NCBI RefSeq assembly: GCF_050908995.1
Contig: NC_135130.1
Span: 2,287,001-2,351,000 of the forward strand
Source: Andrena cerasifolii
Lineage: Eukaryota; Arthropoda; Insecta; Hymenoptera; Andrenidae
DNA length: 64,000 nucleotides
Reading direction: 5' to 3'
Positions 12,631-23,580 of this stretch are shown here, piece after piece. Position numbers and translations under genes: made by a program. Below the pieces are notes generated by a model. The model had not been told where the DNA came from. It saw only the letters and a list, made by a program, of their open reading frames with translations, and did no database searches. Each line of letters starts with the position of its first letter. Position 1 is the first letter of the stretch.

Positions 12631-13100
12631 TAAACAATATGTCAAAAGTCCCCATCGATCCGACTAAAATAAGAGAATGTATGTAAAACAAATTTGTCTC
12701 AAACGATTTTATTAAAAATGCACTAAAAATTGAAAAATAAGTCATTTCGGAATTAGCCGGATTAATTGGAAAATAGCCAGACTTTCGGAAGTCAATTTCT
12801 CCCGCTTAGAGTGAATTTGGGCAGCAAAAAAATCTAATATATCCTCTACATATCCCCAAAGATTAAAGTTTAAATTTATTCACTTTAAGGGGATGAAATT
12901 GACCCCTGGAAATTCGGCTATTTTCCGATTAGTCCGGCTAATTCCGAAATGAATTATTTTTTAGTTTTTGGTACATTTTTAATAAAAACGTTGAGCATAC
13001 AATTTTTTTATATATATTTTGTTATTTTACCTTCAACCCTCTGTCAAATTTTTAGCGGATGTCGGATCGATGGGGACTTCTGACCTATTGTTTAAAACAA
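12631..13100. mobile_element. foldback element, ~470 bp
   Basis: The left arm (12631 to about 12785) and right arm (about 12925 to 13100) are inverted copies. Matching landmarks are AGTCCCCATCGATCCGAC on the left and GTCGGATCGATGGGGACTT on the right, and ATTTCGGAATTAGCCGG against CCGGCTAATTCCGAAAT. The spacer includes an AAATTTATTCACTTTAAGG segment. A related word set recurs just downstream (13130-13185), suggesting a partial second copy. No clear TSD was found. Confidence 0.75.
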
Positions 13101-13190
13101 TGAAAGAAAGGTCCACGCCATGATTTAGGTTACTGGGAATTATTCCGTAAATTGGCCATATTTCCGTCTAATTTTACTGGACTAATAGAG

Positions 13191-14206
13191 TAGGGTAAAC
13201 TGCATTAATGCTGGCACTGCACTAATCATTGGCACACCTGATTAAAAAGTAAAATATTAAGAAGTACAAGCTTAGAAAATACTTTTTTACAATTTCTTAT
13301 TTTTCTTTCACTACAACAGTGCAAAGCACAGTAGTTGAACTACACATTTCACATCTGGTAACACCACAAAGTGGGACAAAAGGCTAAGTTTTAGACGTTT
13401 TCTTAAAATTTTGATAAGGGGTACGTAAGTATATTTTATCGCTTTATAACTAACAAGGAGAGTATTTTAGGTGTCCGCCTCTGATCATTTTGATTTTTGG
13501 ATATATTATAGAGCACCGAAAAATAAGAAATACGTGTTTTTTTATTTTTCCCCGTTTTCATATTTGGGGGGTGAAAACTGCGTTCAAAGTTAGGGGTGAA
13601 AAATCATTTTTGTGGAATATCTCGAAAACTATTAGAGATAGGGAAATAGTGTCAATGGACGTATTTTGTGTCTTTGAATGCGAAATATGACTGACTCACC
13701 AGATTTTCAAAAATCCACAAAAATGATTTTTCAACCCTAACTTTGAACGCAGTTTTCACCCCCCAAATATGAAAACGGGGGAAAATAAGAAAACACGTAT
13801 TTCTTATTTTTCGGTCCTCTATAACATATCCAAAAATCAAAATGATCGGAGGCGGACACCTAAAATACTCTCCTTGTAAGTAATGTATTGGAATACAGAT
13901 TTACTAAGTGTTGTAGGTATTTAACAGTGAATGCAATAGTCTGTGCAAACACTTTTAACTCTGTTTTTAACTATATATGTTTTTCTATATATTCTCAAAT
14001 TTTACTTTTATGCTTTTTTTGGTTTTTCATTGAATATTTTCCAAATAAAAGACTTAATAGTTACTAAAGATGTTTTATTTGAATGAGGAATCGATAATCA
14101 TTGATAACAACTGAAAATTAAGACAATATAAAAACTTCACAAAAAAATATATACATTCCAATTGGGATTTCCGCTTAGGGTGGCAATCATTGTTCAGTTT
14201 ACCCTA
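13191..14206. mobile_element. TA-flanked TIR element, ~1.01 kb, non-autonomous
   Basis: The termini are TA-GGGTAAACTGCATTAATG on the left and AACAATGATTGCCACCC-type sequence, in complement, on the right, ending CAGTTTACCC-TA (TA at 14205-14206). The imperfect inverted repeat is about 27 bp, and a TA duplication is typical of Tc1/mariner/pogo elements. No transposase was recognised inside. A separate foldback (13450-13880) is nested within it. Confidence 0.6.
13450..13880. mobile_element. CTAACAAGG-family foldback, copy 1 (431 bp, nested)
   Basis: The arms are long and highly similar. The left begins CTAACAAGGAGAGTATTTTA, the right ends TAAAATACTCTCCTTGTAAG, and TAA follows or precedes both ends (possible 3-bp TSD). 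The arms include GTGTCCGCCTCTGATCATTT and its complement and share the CACCCCCCAAATATGAAAAC segment. Related copies with the same termini lie at 48456-49449 and 51176-51692. The open frames on both strands (13490-13690 and 13652-13840) are mirror images of each other because the DNA is palindromic and do not indicate a gene. Confidence 0.85.
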
Positions 14207-14647
14207 CATACCATGCAATTATCCCTATAATTATTCGGATTAAAAATCGTGATTAAATGCGAAAGTCAAACCGTGTACACGGAGAAGAGTTATATCGAGG
14301 AACGAGTGTATGCTCGTCCACTGTGTAATCCTTTAGGAAATTCTTTTACTGTGCAGATTACGAATTTAATTAAAGGATAGCTAATCTAGTTTACTTTGTT
14401 TAAGCTCCCTCCGGAGGGCTTTGTGAGCTATCAAAACAGAAACACCAGTCTTTTGTAATCTTCTGACCGATCTATCAGTGCTTTCATATATCGTATCAAA
14501 GGTTTCCAATAACCTGCTCGTGGTTAAAGCTCCACGGCTAATATCTTTTCTGGCACAGACTATTGAACCGTTATCCAGAGCTTCCTTTTTTAACGAATCA
14601 CGAAACAGGGTCGTCCGATTATTTGTTTCTGTAGGAACAGAAAAATA
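14207..14647. other. spacer, nothing recognised
   Basis: This is non-coding sequence with a small GC-rich inverted word at 14407-14421 (CTCCCTCCGGAGGG). The short frame at 14478-14678 has no family signature. Confidence 0.4.
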
Positions 14648-15026
14648 TGTTCAGTTCAAGGGTTTTGCCCTTCGTTAGTACCATAATTTATAAATATCAA
14701 AAGTATTAGTATTACGTCCACTTCTTTTACGTATATGTAAGAATTCGTAATCAATGTGGAAAACAGAATAAGTTGAAAAACATATATTTTTACGAGTTCG
14801 GTGTGGGTTGGATAGAACGTGTCTCGAGTCGTGGTCTGTACAAGACTGGCTGTTCTTGAGCGGGAGATCCTTGCGTTGACGCCATTGACATCTCCTTAAG
14901 GCCCTATCTAATTTATGACGGGCCTGGCATCACGTTGTCCTGACTCGGCGTCGCCGTGCTCGCCTTTTGGATAAACAGTCGCATTCGTCTGCCATCGTTC
15001 GTCCAATAGTGTCGGATTTCCTAACA
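14648..15026 (-). mobile_element. possible solo LTR, 379 bp
   Basis: The block begins TGTTCAGTTCAAGG and ends GGATTTCCTAACA, so it has TGTT...AACA ends like an LTR. Its 5' half on the minus strand is GC-rich and the other half AT-rich. No exact TSD is visible (AATA versus TATA). Orientation and identity are tentative. It could also be unrelated GC-rich non-coding DNA. Confidence 0.3.
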
Positions 15027-15911
15027 TATACTTAAAAGTACTACGACCATAGTAATAGCATCTTGCTCAAAGCAATTAAAAATGATTTGAGAAGTAGCGA
15101 TACTTGAAATGATCGAATACGTACAAATCTTTTTATTTTTTACGTATTCCGTACTTTCACATACATTACATTGGGAATAATCTATACAAGTTAGAAGAAT
15201 ACCCAAATATATTAAAATACACACATTCGCAAAATCATGTAATTAAAATAGTAACAGCAGAGTAATTAGTACTATAGTAACCTGTCTCAAAATAACCATT
15301 TTTATGTTCCGGGATGAAAAACGCCTCTTTAAAGTCCTGATCGTTACTTAAACACAGAAATAACAATTTTGACTATTAAATAACTTAAAATGTCTAATTT
15401 TCAAATACAAATAATGTCAAGATGAAATTCTAATTTTAAACGATCTAATTGACTGTGTTCCTTGAACGATCCATTTGCGTAATCACGTTTGCTCTCCCAT
15501 TCTAATGATGCCTACGTGAAAACAAATTCATCGAAACTTTTGGAACAGTATGAAGACGTTATCCTGCCACATGAAATCACAGTAACGCGAAGTAAAATTT
15601 ACCCTCCAACTGCTATTAGACATTTAACGAGTAAACTTTTGCTATGATGTTACTAAATAATGCGCAGTCCCAGACACGGGTTAAATTACTCTTTGGAGAA
15701 CAAGTTAAGAGTTAGTTAGATACTCCAATTAATAAGAGTGTACCTCGAACCACTCAGGCTTGTAGACTATTAATTTCATACACCACTGTAACAGTATAGC
15801 AGTATCATAGTAAAATCTGTTTATTACGTTATACACTGACTTCCATTGTTCACGCTCTAAAGAGTACAAAAACGAATTGCTTTTTTCATTTTCTTTTTCA
15901 TTTTTGATCGC
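15027..15911. other. AT-rich spacer
   Basis: No gene, RNA or transposon termini were recognised. The frame at 15021-15224 on the minus strand is short and without a signature. Confidence 0.45.
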
Positions 15912-16639
15912 TTAAGGGGGTATACCCGTTTGAACCCTCGGAAAATGTATACATTTTGTGGATTTTTTTACAAGTCAACGGTTTGATGCAGATGTCCCGT
16001 TTTTTAACTATGTTTACATAGTATTATGAACTACTTATAAGAAAAGTTTCAGTTAAAAAACTATTGTTTTTCGGAAGTTACGGATACATGTCCGAAAGTC
16101 TCTCGATTTTAGACGGCTAAACGGTGGCCCTAAAAACTCGCGCTACGTTCAACCAATTCACTTCAAATTTTGCATGCAGAATCATAATAAGATTCCACAT
16201 CGTCCAACGAAGGTTTTTTTTATTTCGATTCCCCGTTTATTATTTATAAAGGAAAAAGGTGGATTTTTCTCTTAGAAAAATTTAACTTTACCTTTGATCT
16301 CTCACCATTTCTTTATTTTTCAAAATTTTCAAAATCGCCTTCGTTGGACGATGTGGAATCTTATTATGATTCTGCATGCAAAATTTGAAGTAAATTGGTT
16401 GAACGTAGCGCGAGTTTTTAGGGCCACCGTTTAGCCGTCTAAAATCGAGAGACTTTCGGACATGTATCCGTAACTTCCGAAAAACAATAGTTTTTTAACT
16501 GAAACTTTTTTTATAAGTAGTTCATAATACTATGTAAACATAGTTAAAAAACGGGAAATCTGCATCAAACCGTTGACTTGTAAAAAAATCCACAAAATGT
16601 ATACATTTTCCGAGGGTTCAAACGGGTATACCCCCTTAA
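15912..16639. mobile_element. TTAA-flanked foldback element B (720 bp)
   Basis: TTAA lies at 15912-15915 and 16636-16639. The termini are GGGGGTATACCCGTTTGAAC and its complement GTTCAAACGGGTATACCCCC. The arms are about 305 bp each and nearly identical; for example CATGCAGAATCATAATAAGA near 16172 is matched exactly in complement near 16358-16377. The loop of about 100 bp lies around 16225-16330. This is a long, well-preserved palindrome with no coding capacity, and its size and ends match the other GGGG-type TTAA elements of the window. Confidence 0.92.
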
Positions 16640-17169
16640 TAGTTTGCAAACCACACTGAAAAGATGTTATATTTTTTATGTTATTCTGTAACAATTTGAT
16701 GTCAGCTTGGAATTCGAGCTCAATTTCTATTAGCTATTGTATTTTGTAATCCCTTTACATTTCTGCAATTTGCACACTGTTCTTTTTCGAGATCTTTCAA
16801 GATTTTCATTATCTCTTTCCTCTCCAGTTCTATTCCACCTCTACGTATCACGAGATCTCTTCTGCTCAGCCCGAGTAATTTACTGGATTATGAAGGTTTC
16901 ATAGTATCTGACAAGTACGGCGTGTCTCATAATCTCGTACTTTTTATTATTTTATGAAATAGAGACATTTGGTATCTGAAAAGTATTACGAAACTTTCGA
17001 AATAAACGTTTGGAAATGTTAGTTAAAAGTGTTAATGTTAAGTTAGTAAATGTGAAATAAGGGTTGCGAAATGAAGTTTCTGTCAATCAGTAATGAAAAT
17101 CATAAAATGCTATTTAAATAAAAGTACTTTTTATCGCTGTGCTATTTATCATATGAACCACAATAATTT
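16640..17169. other. AT-rich spacer
   Basis: Nothing is recognised apart from ordinary AT-rich words and a T/C-rich tract near 16790-16860. Confidence 0.4.
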
Positions 17170-17370
17170 GAATAAAATTTTTCACGAATATTCTTAAAAC
17201 TATAATCTAGTACTTGTTGGCGCTGATATTGAAAAAAATTATTTTTTGAAAAATGGCAGCTACTCAAAGCTTCTTTTAATAATCAAAAACAAAACAAGAC
17301 AGTAATCGAAAGATCCTCTCGACAAGTACTAGATTATAGTCTTAAGAATATTCGTGCATAATTTTATTAA
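17170..17370. repeat. inverted repeat, ~48-bp arms
   Basis: The left arm is about 17170-17217 and the right arm about 17322-17370. Both carry ACTATAATCTAGTACTTGT or its complement, and GAATATTCTTAA or its complement. The spacer of about 105 bp is unrelated sequence. It is probably a small foldback transposon, but no TSD is resolved. Confidence 0.7.
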
Positions 17371-18412
17371 AATCGGTCCACTAATCTCTGAGATATTTTT
17401 GGTACCGTAAATGCTGTAACTGTGAACAGGCCTTGGGAGAAGCGGCTGCTATGGCACCATTTCTTAAGATAACAAATTTCTTTTTTAAACGAATACAGCT
17501 TAATTTATACATAACAGAGTGTATATCTTGATTTTTAAATATCATGTTTCTTAATATGAAAAAAAAAATCATAAAAATGACCCTACTTTCTAACCCGTCA
17601 GGGGTGCATAACCCTTGAAAATGCAGGAATACATTCATGACGAGAAGTATGTGTATAGTGCACGTTACGTATACCAAATAAGTTGCTCCGATTTAAAATA
17701 CCATTTTATACGGATAGCCTTATTCAGGAAGGACTAATTAATGGTAATAGGATGTTGACATTATGTCAAAAGCTAGCCACCATGAAACATACTTCAATGA
17801 TCGAGAGAATAAGAGGGCACTAGGGAGCTTCGTTTTACCTCAGATGCAGCGGCTTTTAAGGGCGTACAGATTCCTGACGCGGCAGAAATGTGAATAAGAA
17901 TCCACGAAGACGTTAGCCGATAGAAAGGAAAACAGAAAACGCCAATTCATTTAGTACTCCTTCTTTATACTTGAAGAACCGTTAGCAAGAAATTGTGCAT
18001 TCTTAACGAAGATCATATGTGTGAAAATGATTATACAAAATTGTGCCTTGTGGGTCACTGGCGACAGAAATCTTTTTGAGAAACTTAACATAACAATTTT
18101 TATTTTCAACTAATATAGGATATAATTCCCAGTTGAAATCATAATCGGAAGGAATCTAATGAATCTTATTCCTTCTAAAATCCATGGATTAATTACCTAT
18201 GCTCACACTCGCATTCCAATGTTGCCTATGTGTAGCTAAACTCTTTGAAACGTTTAGAAGATTACGAAGATTAGGAGATAACATTTATTTTGCAACTGCT
18301 ATTTATCAGAACTAAAGCTTGCATCGAACGGGCAGGTATTAATGGGAACATTCATCTATTTGATGTTAAAATAAAATGGGGGAAGATGAAACTGAAATTA
18401 TGAAAAATTTCG
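17371..18412. other. spacer, no gene recognised
   Basis: This is non-coding. The 98-codon minus-strand frame at 17381-17677 has no family signature and lies in AT-rich DNA. No repeat boundaries were seen. Confidence 0.45.
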
Positions 18413-18718
18413 CACATATCAGGAACAGGGGGAGCCATAGGATACCTGCCTTCGGAAGGAAGAGGGTGGCCTCTGGCTGTTAAACAATAGCCGCGGCGAC
18501 GATGGACGTTCCTCAGCAGCGTCGCATTTTCTACAAGTGGCACGTAGAGAAATGTGGACACTTAGGAGACGCGCAAGAAGATAGGAACTCTTCTTTTGTA
18601 TTTCGGCGAGGAGCAGAATCATCTTGAAAAACTGAGGATCGATGTGGGAGGCATCGATCCTTACAAAAAGGATGCAAAGAGGCATTCTCGAGCTGTCCTT
18701 GTCAGCGGGAGACTTGGA
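18413..18718 (-). pseudogene. unidentified coding-like repeat, copy 1 (minus strand)
   Basis: Read on the minus strand, this block aligns with 22387-22690 on the plus strand. Shared words include GCTGACAAGGACAGCTCGAG versus GCTGACAATGACAGCTCAAG, and TTTTGTAAGGATCGATG in both. Both begin at a TCC triplet. The conceptual product around KDSSRMPLC...FVRIDAS is in frame for 88 codons here, but the second copy needs frame changes, so at least one is broken. It contains a run of cysteines (ATCRKCDAAEERP versus ATSEGCDATEGCP). I do not recognise the family; it could be a degraded transposon or gene exon. Confidence 0.5.
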
Positions 18719-19557
18719 CCGTTACAATCGAGAGTACCAAAGTAATAATATTGCTACAGGCCCACATTGTAAAATAGATTCGTCAATAAAATCTCCTGTC
18801 AAAGTTTCTTTACACATAATTTCCACTTTATAATGCGTCGCAGTGCGCCATCTCGCGCGCAAGTAGGTTTGGTTAGGAGATTACGCTTTGTAATACCACC
18901 ACGCCGAGTGAGTGTCTGTCACCACGCGTATATTTTAGGTTAACTTTGCAATAAACTGTTATCTTTCATTATGTGTCTATTAATAAATAATACTCGAATG
19001 AAGTAAGGTGTAAAGATTATAAGAGGTACAAGAATAAGTTATCGGGGGACATTAAAAAACAATAGTTGAACACTTTTTCTACTTATAGGGCCATTCCATG
19101 CGAAACGGACACTTTTCATAGTGACATCTCGGATTTTGTTGAAACTTGGATATGTTGTAGTCTTTAGCGAAATATAAACGTATGTCGAAGGTTTTTTCAA
19201 AATCTTAAAAATTGTGGGACTTACAGTTCTTTGAAATATAGTATTGACCTTTTTTTCAATAAATTAGAACTGTTGAACTAAAAAACTGATAATAATGAGC
19301 TTTTGGGAGCCTACAGTGCAGACATAAGAGTACCTAATAAAAATTATTTCACTTTAAAAAAACAAATATTTGACCATTTACTCTTTCAATTGTTCTTACC
19401 AAATGCAATTTTATAATTGAAGGACTGCTTTTAAAAATTTGAAAAAAAAATTAAGATATAGCCTGATTTGTCCTCTTTGTGGGCATGTTTCCAAAACTAT
19501 GGACACTTTAAAATTGGCCAAATGAAAATTAATTGAGTGTAAGGCTGCTTTGAAGCA
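18719..19557. other. spacer with possible end of a dispersed repeat
   Basis: The part up to 18960 is moderately GC-rich. From 19087 the word GGGCCATTCCATGCGAAACG, followed by long AT-rich sequence, resembles the end of a dispersed repeat; a loosely similar GTCATTCCACGCCAAAACT lies near 6281. No matching second end was found. No gene is recognised. Confidence 0.35.
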
Positions 19558-19559
19558 CA

Positions 19560-19590
19560 CCGGCTCGACTAGCTAAGTCGGTAGTGTCGG
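19560..19590 (+). other. tRNA-like box A segment at the head of the satellite
   Basis: GACTAGCTAAGTCGGTAGTG matches a tRNA D-arm / polymerase III A box (TRGYNNARNNG). It is present only in front of the first 275-bp unit; later units have an unrelated sequence in its place. No proper B box follows at tRNA spacing, so it is not a functional tRNA. It may be the relic of a tRNA-derived SINE from which the satellite grew. Confidence 0.4.
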
Positions 19591-20952
19591 TTTTAGAAAG
19601 GTCCAACTGACGCGCCGCGCCTCAGAGTCGCCTCTATAGCAGCATATAAACCAGGCAAGATGGAGTGAGCATCATTCCTCCCTAGGAAATCACCGTGCAG
19701 GCCACAGGGTGGGCGGAAAGCATAGTGGGTTCCGAAAGACCACGTCTTGACTCGATGGGATCACCGTAAGGAATTTTGCTATTGGGTAGGCCATAACGGT
19801 CACGAATTAAAAACGTTCGCAACCGGGGAAACCTACCCGTAGCCGTATGGTACAGATAGGGTCGGTTTTTGAAAGGTCCAACTGACGCGCTGCGCCTCAG
19901 AGTTTCCTCTATAGCAGCATATAAACCAGGCAAGATGGAGTGAGCATCATTCCTCCCTAGGAAATCACCGTGCAGGCCACAGGGTGGGCGGAAAGCATAG
20001 TGGGTTTCGAAAGACCACGTCTTGACTCGATGGGATCACCGTAAGGAATTTTGCTATTGGGTAGGCCATAACGGTCACGAATTATAAACGTTCGCAACCG
20101 GGGAAACCTACCCGTAGCCGTATGGTACAGATAGTGTCGGTTTTAGAAAGGTCCAACTGACGCGCCGCGCCTCAGAGTCGCCTCTATAGCAGCATATAAA
20201 CCAGGCAAGATGGAGTGAGCATCATTCCTCCCTAGGAAACCACCGTGCAGGCCACAGGGTGGGCGGAAAGCATAGTGGGTTCCGAAAGACCACGTCTTGA
20301 CTCGATGGGATCACCGTAAGGAATTTTGCTATTGGGTAGGCCATAACGGTCACGAATTATAAACGTTCGCAACCGGGGAAACCTACCCGTAGCCGTATGG
20401 TACAGATAGTGTCGGTTTTAGAAAGGTCCAACTGACGCGCCGCGCCTCAGAGTCGCCTCTATAGCAGCATATAAACCAGGCAAGATGGAGTGAGCATCAT
20501 TCCTCCCTAGGAAACCACCGTGCAGGCCACAGGGTGGGCGGAAAGCATAGTGGGTTCCGAAAGACCACGTCTTGACTCGATGGGATCACCGTAAGGAATT
20601 TTGCTATTGGGTAGGCCATAACGGTCACGAATTATAAACGTTCGCAACCGAGGAAACCTACCCGTAGCCGTATGGTACAGATAGGGTCGGTTTTTGAAAG
20701 GTCCAACTGACGCGCTGCGCCTCAGAGTCTCCTCTATAGCAGCGTTTAAACCAAGCAAGATGGAGTGAGCATCATTCCTCCCTAGGAAACCACCGTGCAG
20801 GCCACAGGGTGGGCGGAAAGCATAGTGGGTTCCGAAAGACCACGTCTTGACTCGATGGGATCACCGTAAGGAATTTTGCTATTGGATAGGCCATAACGGT
20901 CACGAATTATAACGTTCGCAACCGGGGAAACCTACCCGTAGCCGTATGGTAC
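19587..20952. repeat. 275-bp satellite, five tandem units
   Basis: Units start at 19587, 19862, 20137, 20412 and 20687, exactly 275 bp apart, and the last unit stops at about 20952. The units are very similar. Two sub-types alternate: units 1, 3 and 4 read GTGTCGGTTTTAGAAAGG, while units 2 and 5 read GGGTCGGTTTTTGAAAGG. Unit 5 also carries GCGTTTAAACCAAGC where the others have GCATATAAACCAGGC. The DNA is GC-richer than its neighbours. The minus-strand frames of 83 codons in units 1 and 4 cross unit boundaries and are interrupted in the other units, so they are not taken as genes. Confidence 0.95.
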
Positions 20953-20955
20953 ATA

Positions 20956-21133
20956 CTATAGTCTGATTTTCGAGAGTTGAGACCTGAGGCGGGTCCCTGG
21001 GACGGAGCGTGGTAAGGAGGAACCAATGGTACGCTACGGATTGCGTGAGGCGTAGCGTACCATTGGTTCCTCCTTACCACGCTCCGTCCCAGGGACCCGC
21101 CTCAGGTCTCAACTCTCGAAAATCAGACTATAG
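20956..21133. repeat. perfect hairpin: 83-bp arms, 12-bp loop
   Basis: The left arm (20956-21038) and right arm (21051-21133) are exact reverse complements over 83 bases by direct reading. The arms begin and end with CTATAG, and the loop is GATTGCGTGAGG. A TA pair could be the duplication (TA-TAGTCTG...CAGACTA-TA), making it a possible GC-rich MITE. It abuts the truncated end of the satellite. The arm also has loose similarity to the start of a satellite unit (TATAGTCTGATTTTCGAGAG versus GTGTCGGTTTTAGAAAGG), so it might be a snap-back derivative of the array. If transcribed it would form an ideal long double-stranded RNA. Confidence 0.95.
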
Positions 21134-22386
21134 CAGCGGCCAAGCGGCTATACCCGCTAATCATGTACAGGGTTCTCGCAAATGGTAAGTATTTGAAAAG
21201 AAAATAACAGAGCAAAACAAACTCGCAGAAAGCTACCCGTAAATAGAATTGCATCACTGATGACAGTTCCAGAAAACCTCCTCCATCTTAATTTAATTTT
21301 TACCATTCTGCAAAGAACGAATCTTGCTAAATCATTTTAGAGGGAGTTTTGATAAAAAAATGCGTTTGGGAACGCAGTGATGTGAATGGAATAAACTATT
21401 TGTGTGATGATGTTCCAATAGTTTGAAGAAAGTGTCGCAACTCCGCGGCGATGGTATAGGGAGTCTTCTTTAAGAACAAACGGGCCTTTGAAGTGGCAAG
21501 AAAGCCAATCCGGTCGCTTCGAATCCCAGTACGAGCACCGCGCCGTGAAATTCAAGTCGATTACACTTCCGGCCGAAGTGTAATCCGAAGTTTGCTCACG
21601 GAGAACTTAAGATCTCGGGACATCCAAGTTTCGAATTGCTGCGGCGGATAGATTATTCCACGACGCGATTTCATTCGAGCTGACTTCAAACCCCGAGGAA
21701 CTTCGAATTCATTAACATTTCATGCCGAACATCTGGTGAATGTGCACTGTTGCGCCAAATTCATCTCCTCTACTAGCGGAACATCCCCACTCCGAACTAT
21801 GATCGATATTAATGAACTTACTGCTTTGTTACCGGTTATTGAGCTAGGTTACGCAGTTCTACTTCGAGATGCTATCAATGCTTGGATGCTTTTCCATCCA
21901 TCGATAGGAAGAATTAAAAATAAAAATGGTAGGTTGCTACGATGTAGGAAAACACGAGTGTTTCAACTATTTAATTGTCAGTAACACACTTTATTTTAAA
22001 TATATGACACGCTCTTGTCCGCGAGCAAAAGAGTTATGATGTAGCAACGTCGAAAATCGGAATCTAATTGTAAGGGTCCTGTGGGGTTCATCGGGACTTT
22101 ATTTAATGTCAGAATGGTGGTTCCGTATGCGCTAGGAATTTCTTAAAGTAATGGTACCGCGTACACAGGTGTTTCAAGAAATGTTGCACCTGGAGTCTGG
22201 AGGCTCCGGAAGTGTCTTAATATTATTATAATTTTTCTACGTTAGCCAGCAGATAAGCTTACAAAATGTAGTAAAGAGGGTGGTGGGGATAAATTTGGAA
22301 AAAAATAATTTTTCTCGAAAATTCTATATCACCATATTGTAGGATATCAAGAACCATAAAACTTTGAATTGAACTTTTCTTTACAG
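21134..22386. other. mixed spacer with GC-rich block and a short palindrome
   Basis: A GC-richer block (about 21420-21900) has CpG-rich words and no credible frame; it may be regulatory DNA. Within it, 21560-21586 is a near-perfect palindrome built on GATTACACTTCCGGCCGAAG. The rest, 21985-22386, is AT-rich and ends in a pyrimidine tract followed by TTTACAG at 22380-22386, a good splice-acceptor match directly before the next feature. Confidence 0.4.
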
Positions 22387-22690
22387 TCCTCTCGCTGACA
22401 ATGACAGCTCAAGAATGCCTCCTTGCACTGTATTTTGTAAGGATCGATGACTCCCTCCCTTATCCATCCAGAATAACTCTTCTTCTCGCCAAACTTGCGC
22501 ACGAATTTTGTATTCCCATACGTTTTCAAAGTGCCCACATCTGTATGCCACTTCTGAGGGATGTGATGCTACTGAAGGGTGTCCGTTGTCATTGCGTCCT
22601 GATGGCCACTCTTGTAGTTTACAACCCTGGATTGCAGAACTTTCTCCTAATGGCAGATACCCTGCCTCTTGTCTTGCTTCTCAATGTCTG
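22387..22690 (+). pseudogene. unidentified coding-like repeat, copy 2 (plus strand)
   Basis: This is the partner of 18413-18718. Homology starts at TCC immediately after TTTCTTTACAG, which reads as a 3' splice site. The other copy has unrelated DNA upstream of the same TCC. The three reading frames each hold part of the similarity (…NDSSRMPPC…, FVRIDDS…ITLLLAKL, ATSEGCDATEGCP), so the sequence carries at least two frame disruptions or is not protein-coding. The downstream frame runs on to a stop at 22774 (ending RQVIE). The family is unknown. Confidence 0.5.
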
Positions 22691-22887
22691 TTACAGTTTT
22701 ATGGAGTCAACTACAATGCCAGTCAACAGGACTATGATCAAAATGATTTCTCTATGCGTCAAGTGATTGAATGAGATATAATTATTTTGTTTCAATTGGT
22801 TGTTGCTAGTTAGCAAACTCCCTTGGAAAATATATCGTGTGATGTTGATATGCTGTGCTGTAATTTTTTCTAAAACAGATTCTCTCG

Positions 22888-23580
22888 AGCCAAGGCTGAG
22901 GCCAATGAGATTGGCAGCTGTGAAGCCAAGGATTTGTGATTGTTGTTTAGAGTTTGTTAGTTGCGGACGAACTGGTGCTTGGTTGTGACCAGGAGCCGCT
23001 AAGAAGTTGGAAGCCGTGGACGAACCGGTGTCAGGTATCACCGGGAGCCACTAGGAATGTTAGTTTAGCCTCGTAACTTTATATTATGATACCCCTCGAG
23101 TGGTAAAGATGTATTTCTGTGGGTATATCTTAAACTAGAAATTCAAGTAACTATTAGATCCTAATAAAGAACTCTAGTAAGAAAGTTCCAAGTGAAAGAA
23201 ATAGTAGAAGCAAGAAATAACAAAAGTATATTCTATAAGTTCAGTCTTTACAATTGGTAGAGTATAATTGTCGTGGTACCTAAGTCCACGTCTCCGTTTT
23301 GACGCACTGAGAAATGCGGGGGTCTCAACGAGGACAATAAATATATAATGCCTAACCCGATCTTGCTAAGCCTCTATGTTCTAAGCGTATTAAACTAAAA
23401 GTGTGCCCCCGAGTATGCGTTCGTGGTCCTTTTTATACTGTGAAATTGGGCTTAGAACGTGGTGGAAACATGCTGCCTTCAATTGAATATCAGTTTTCTG
23501 GGAATACCTCGGCTGCACCACACCACTGCACGAAACGATGACCCCGCCGGGTCATGTGCATTCCAGACATCCAGGTCAAA
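22888..23580 (-). mobile_element. degenerate LTR, related to the one at 41192-42861
   Basis: It shares many blocks with 41192-42861: CAAGGCTGAGGCCAATGAGA versus CGAGGCTGAGGGCATTGAGA, GACGAACCGGTG repeats, TTTGACGCACTGAGAAATGC, GTGACCCCGCCGG-like and GCCTTCAATTGAATAT words. TATAAAAAGG lies on the minus strand at about 23428-23437, suggesting minus-strand orientation. Only two GGACGAAC(T/C)GGTG minisatellite units are present here, against five in the other copy. The TGTTACG and CGTAACA ends are not recognisable, so the copy is old or truncated. Confidence 0.65.

Noticed and set aside
13490..13840. Two similar proteins of 62-66 codons on opposite strands
   Set aside because: They are mirror translations of a palindromic foldback element.
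19682..20758. 83-codon minus-strand frame present in satellite units 1 and 4
   Set aside because: It spans a unit boundary and is interrupted in the other units; there is no family signature.
21510..21545. tRNA B-box-like GCTTCGAATCCCAG
   Set aside because: No A box at the right distance and no cloverleaf.
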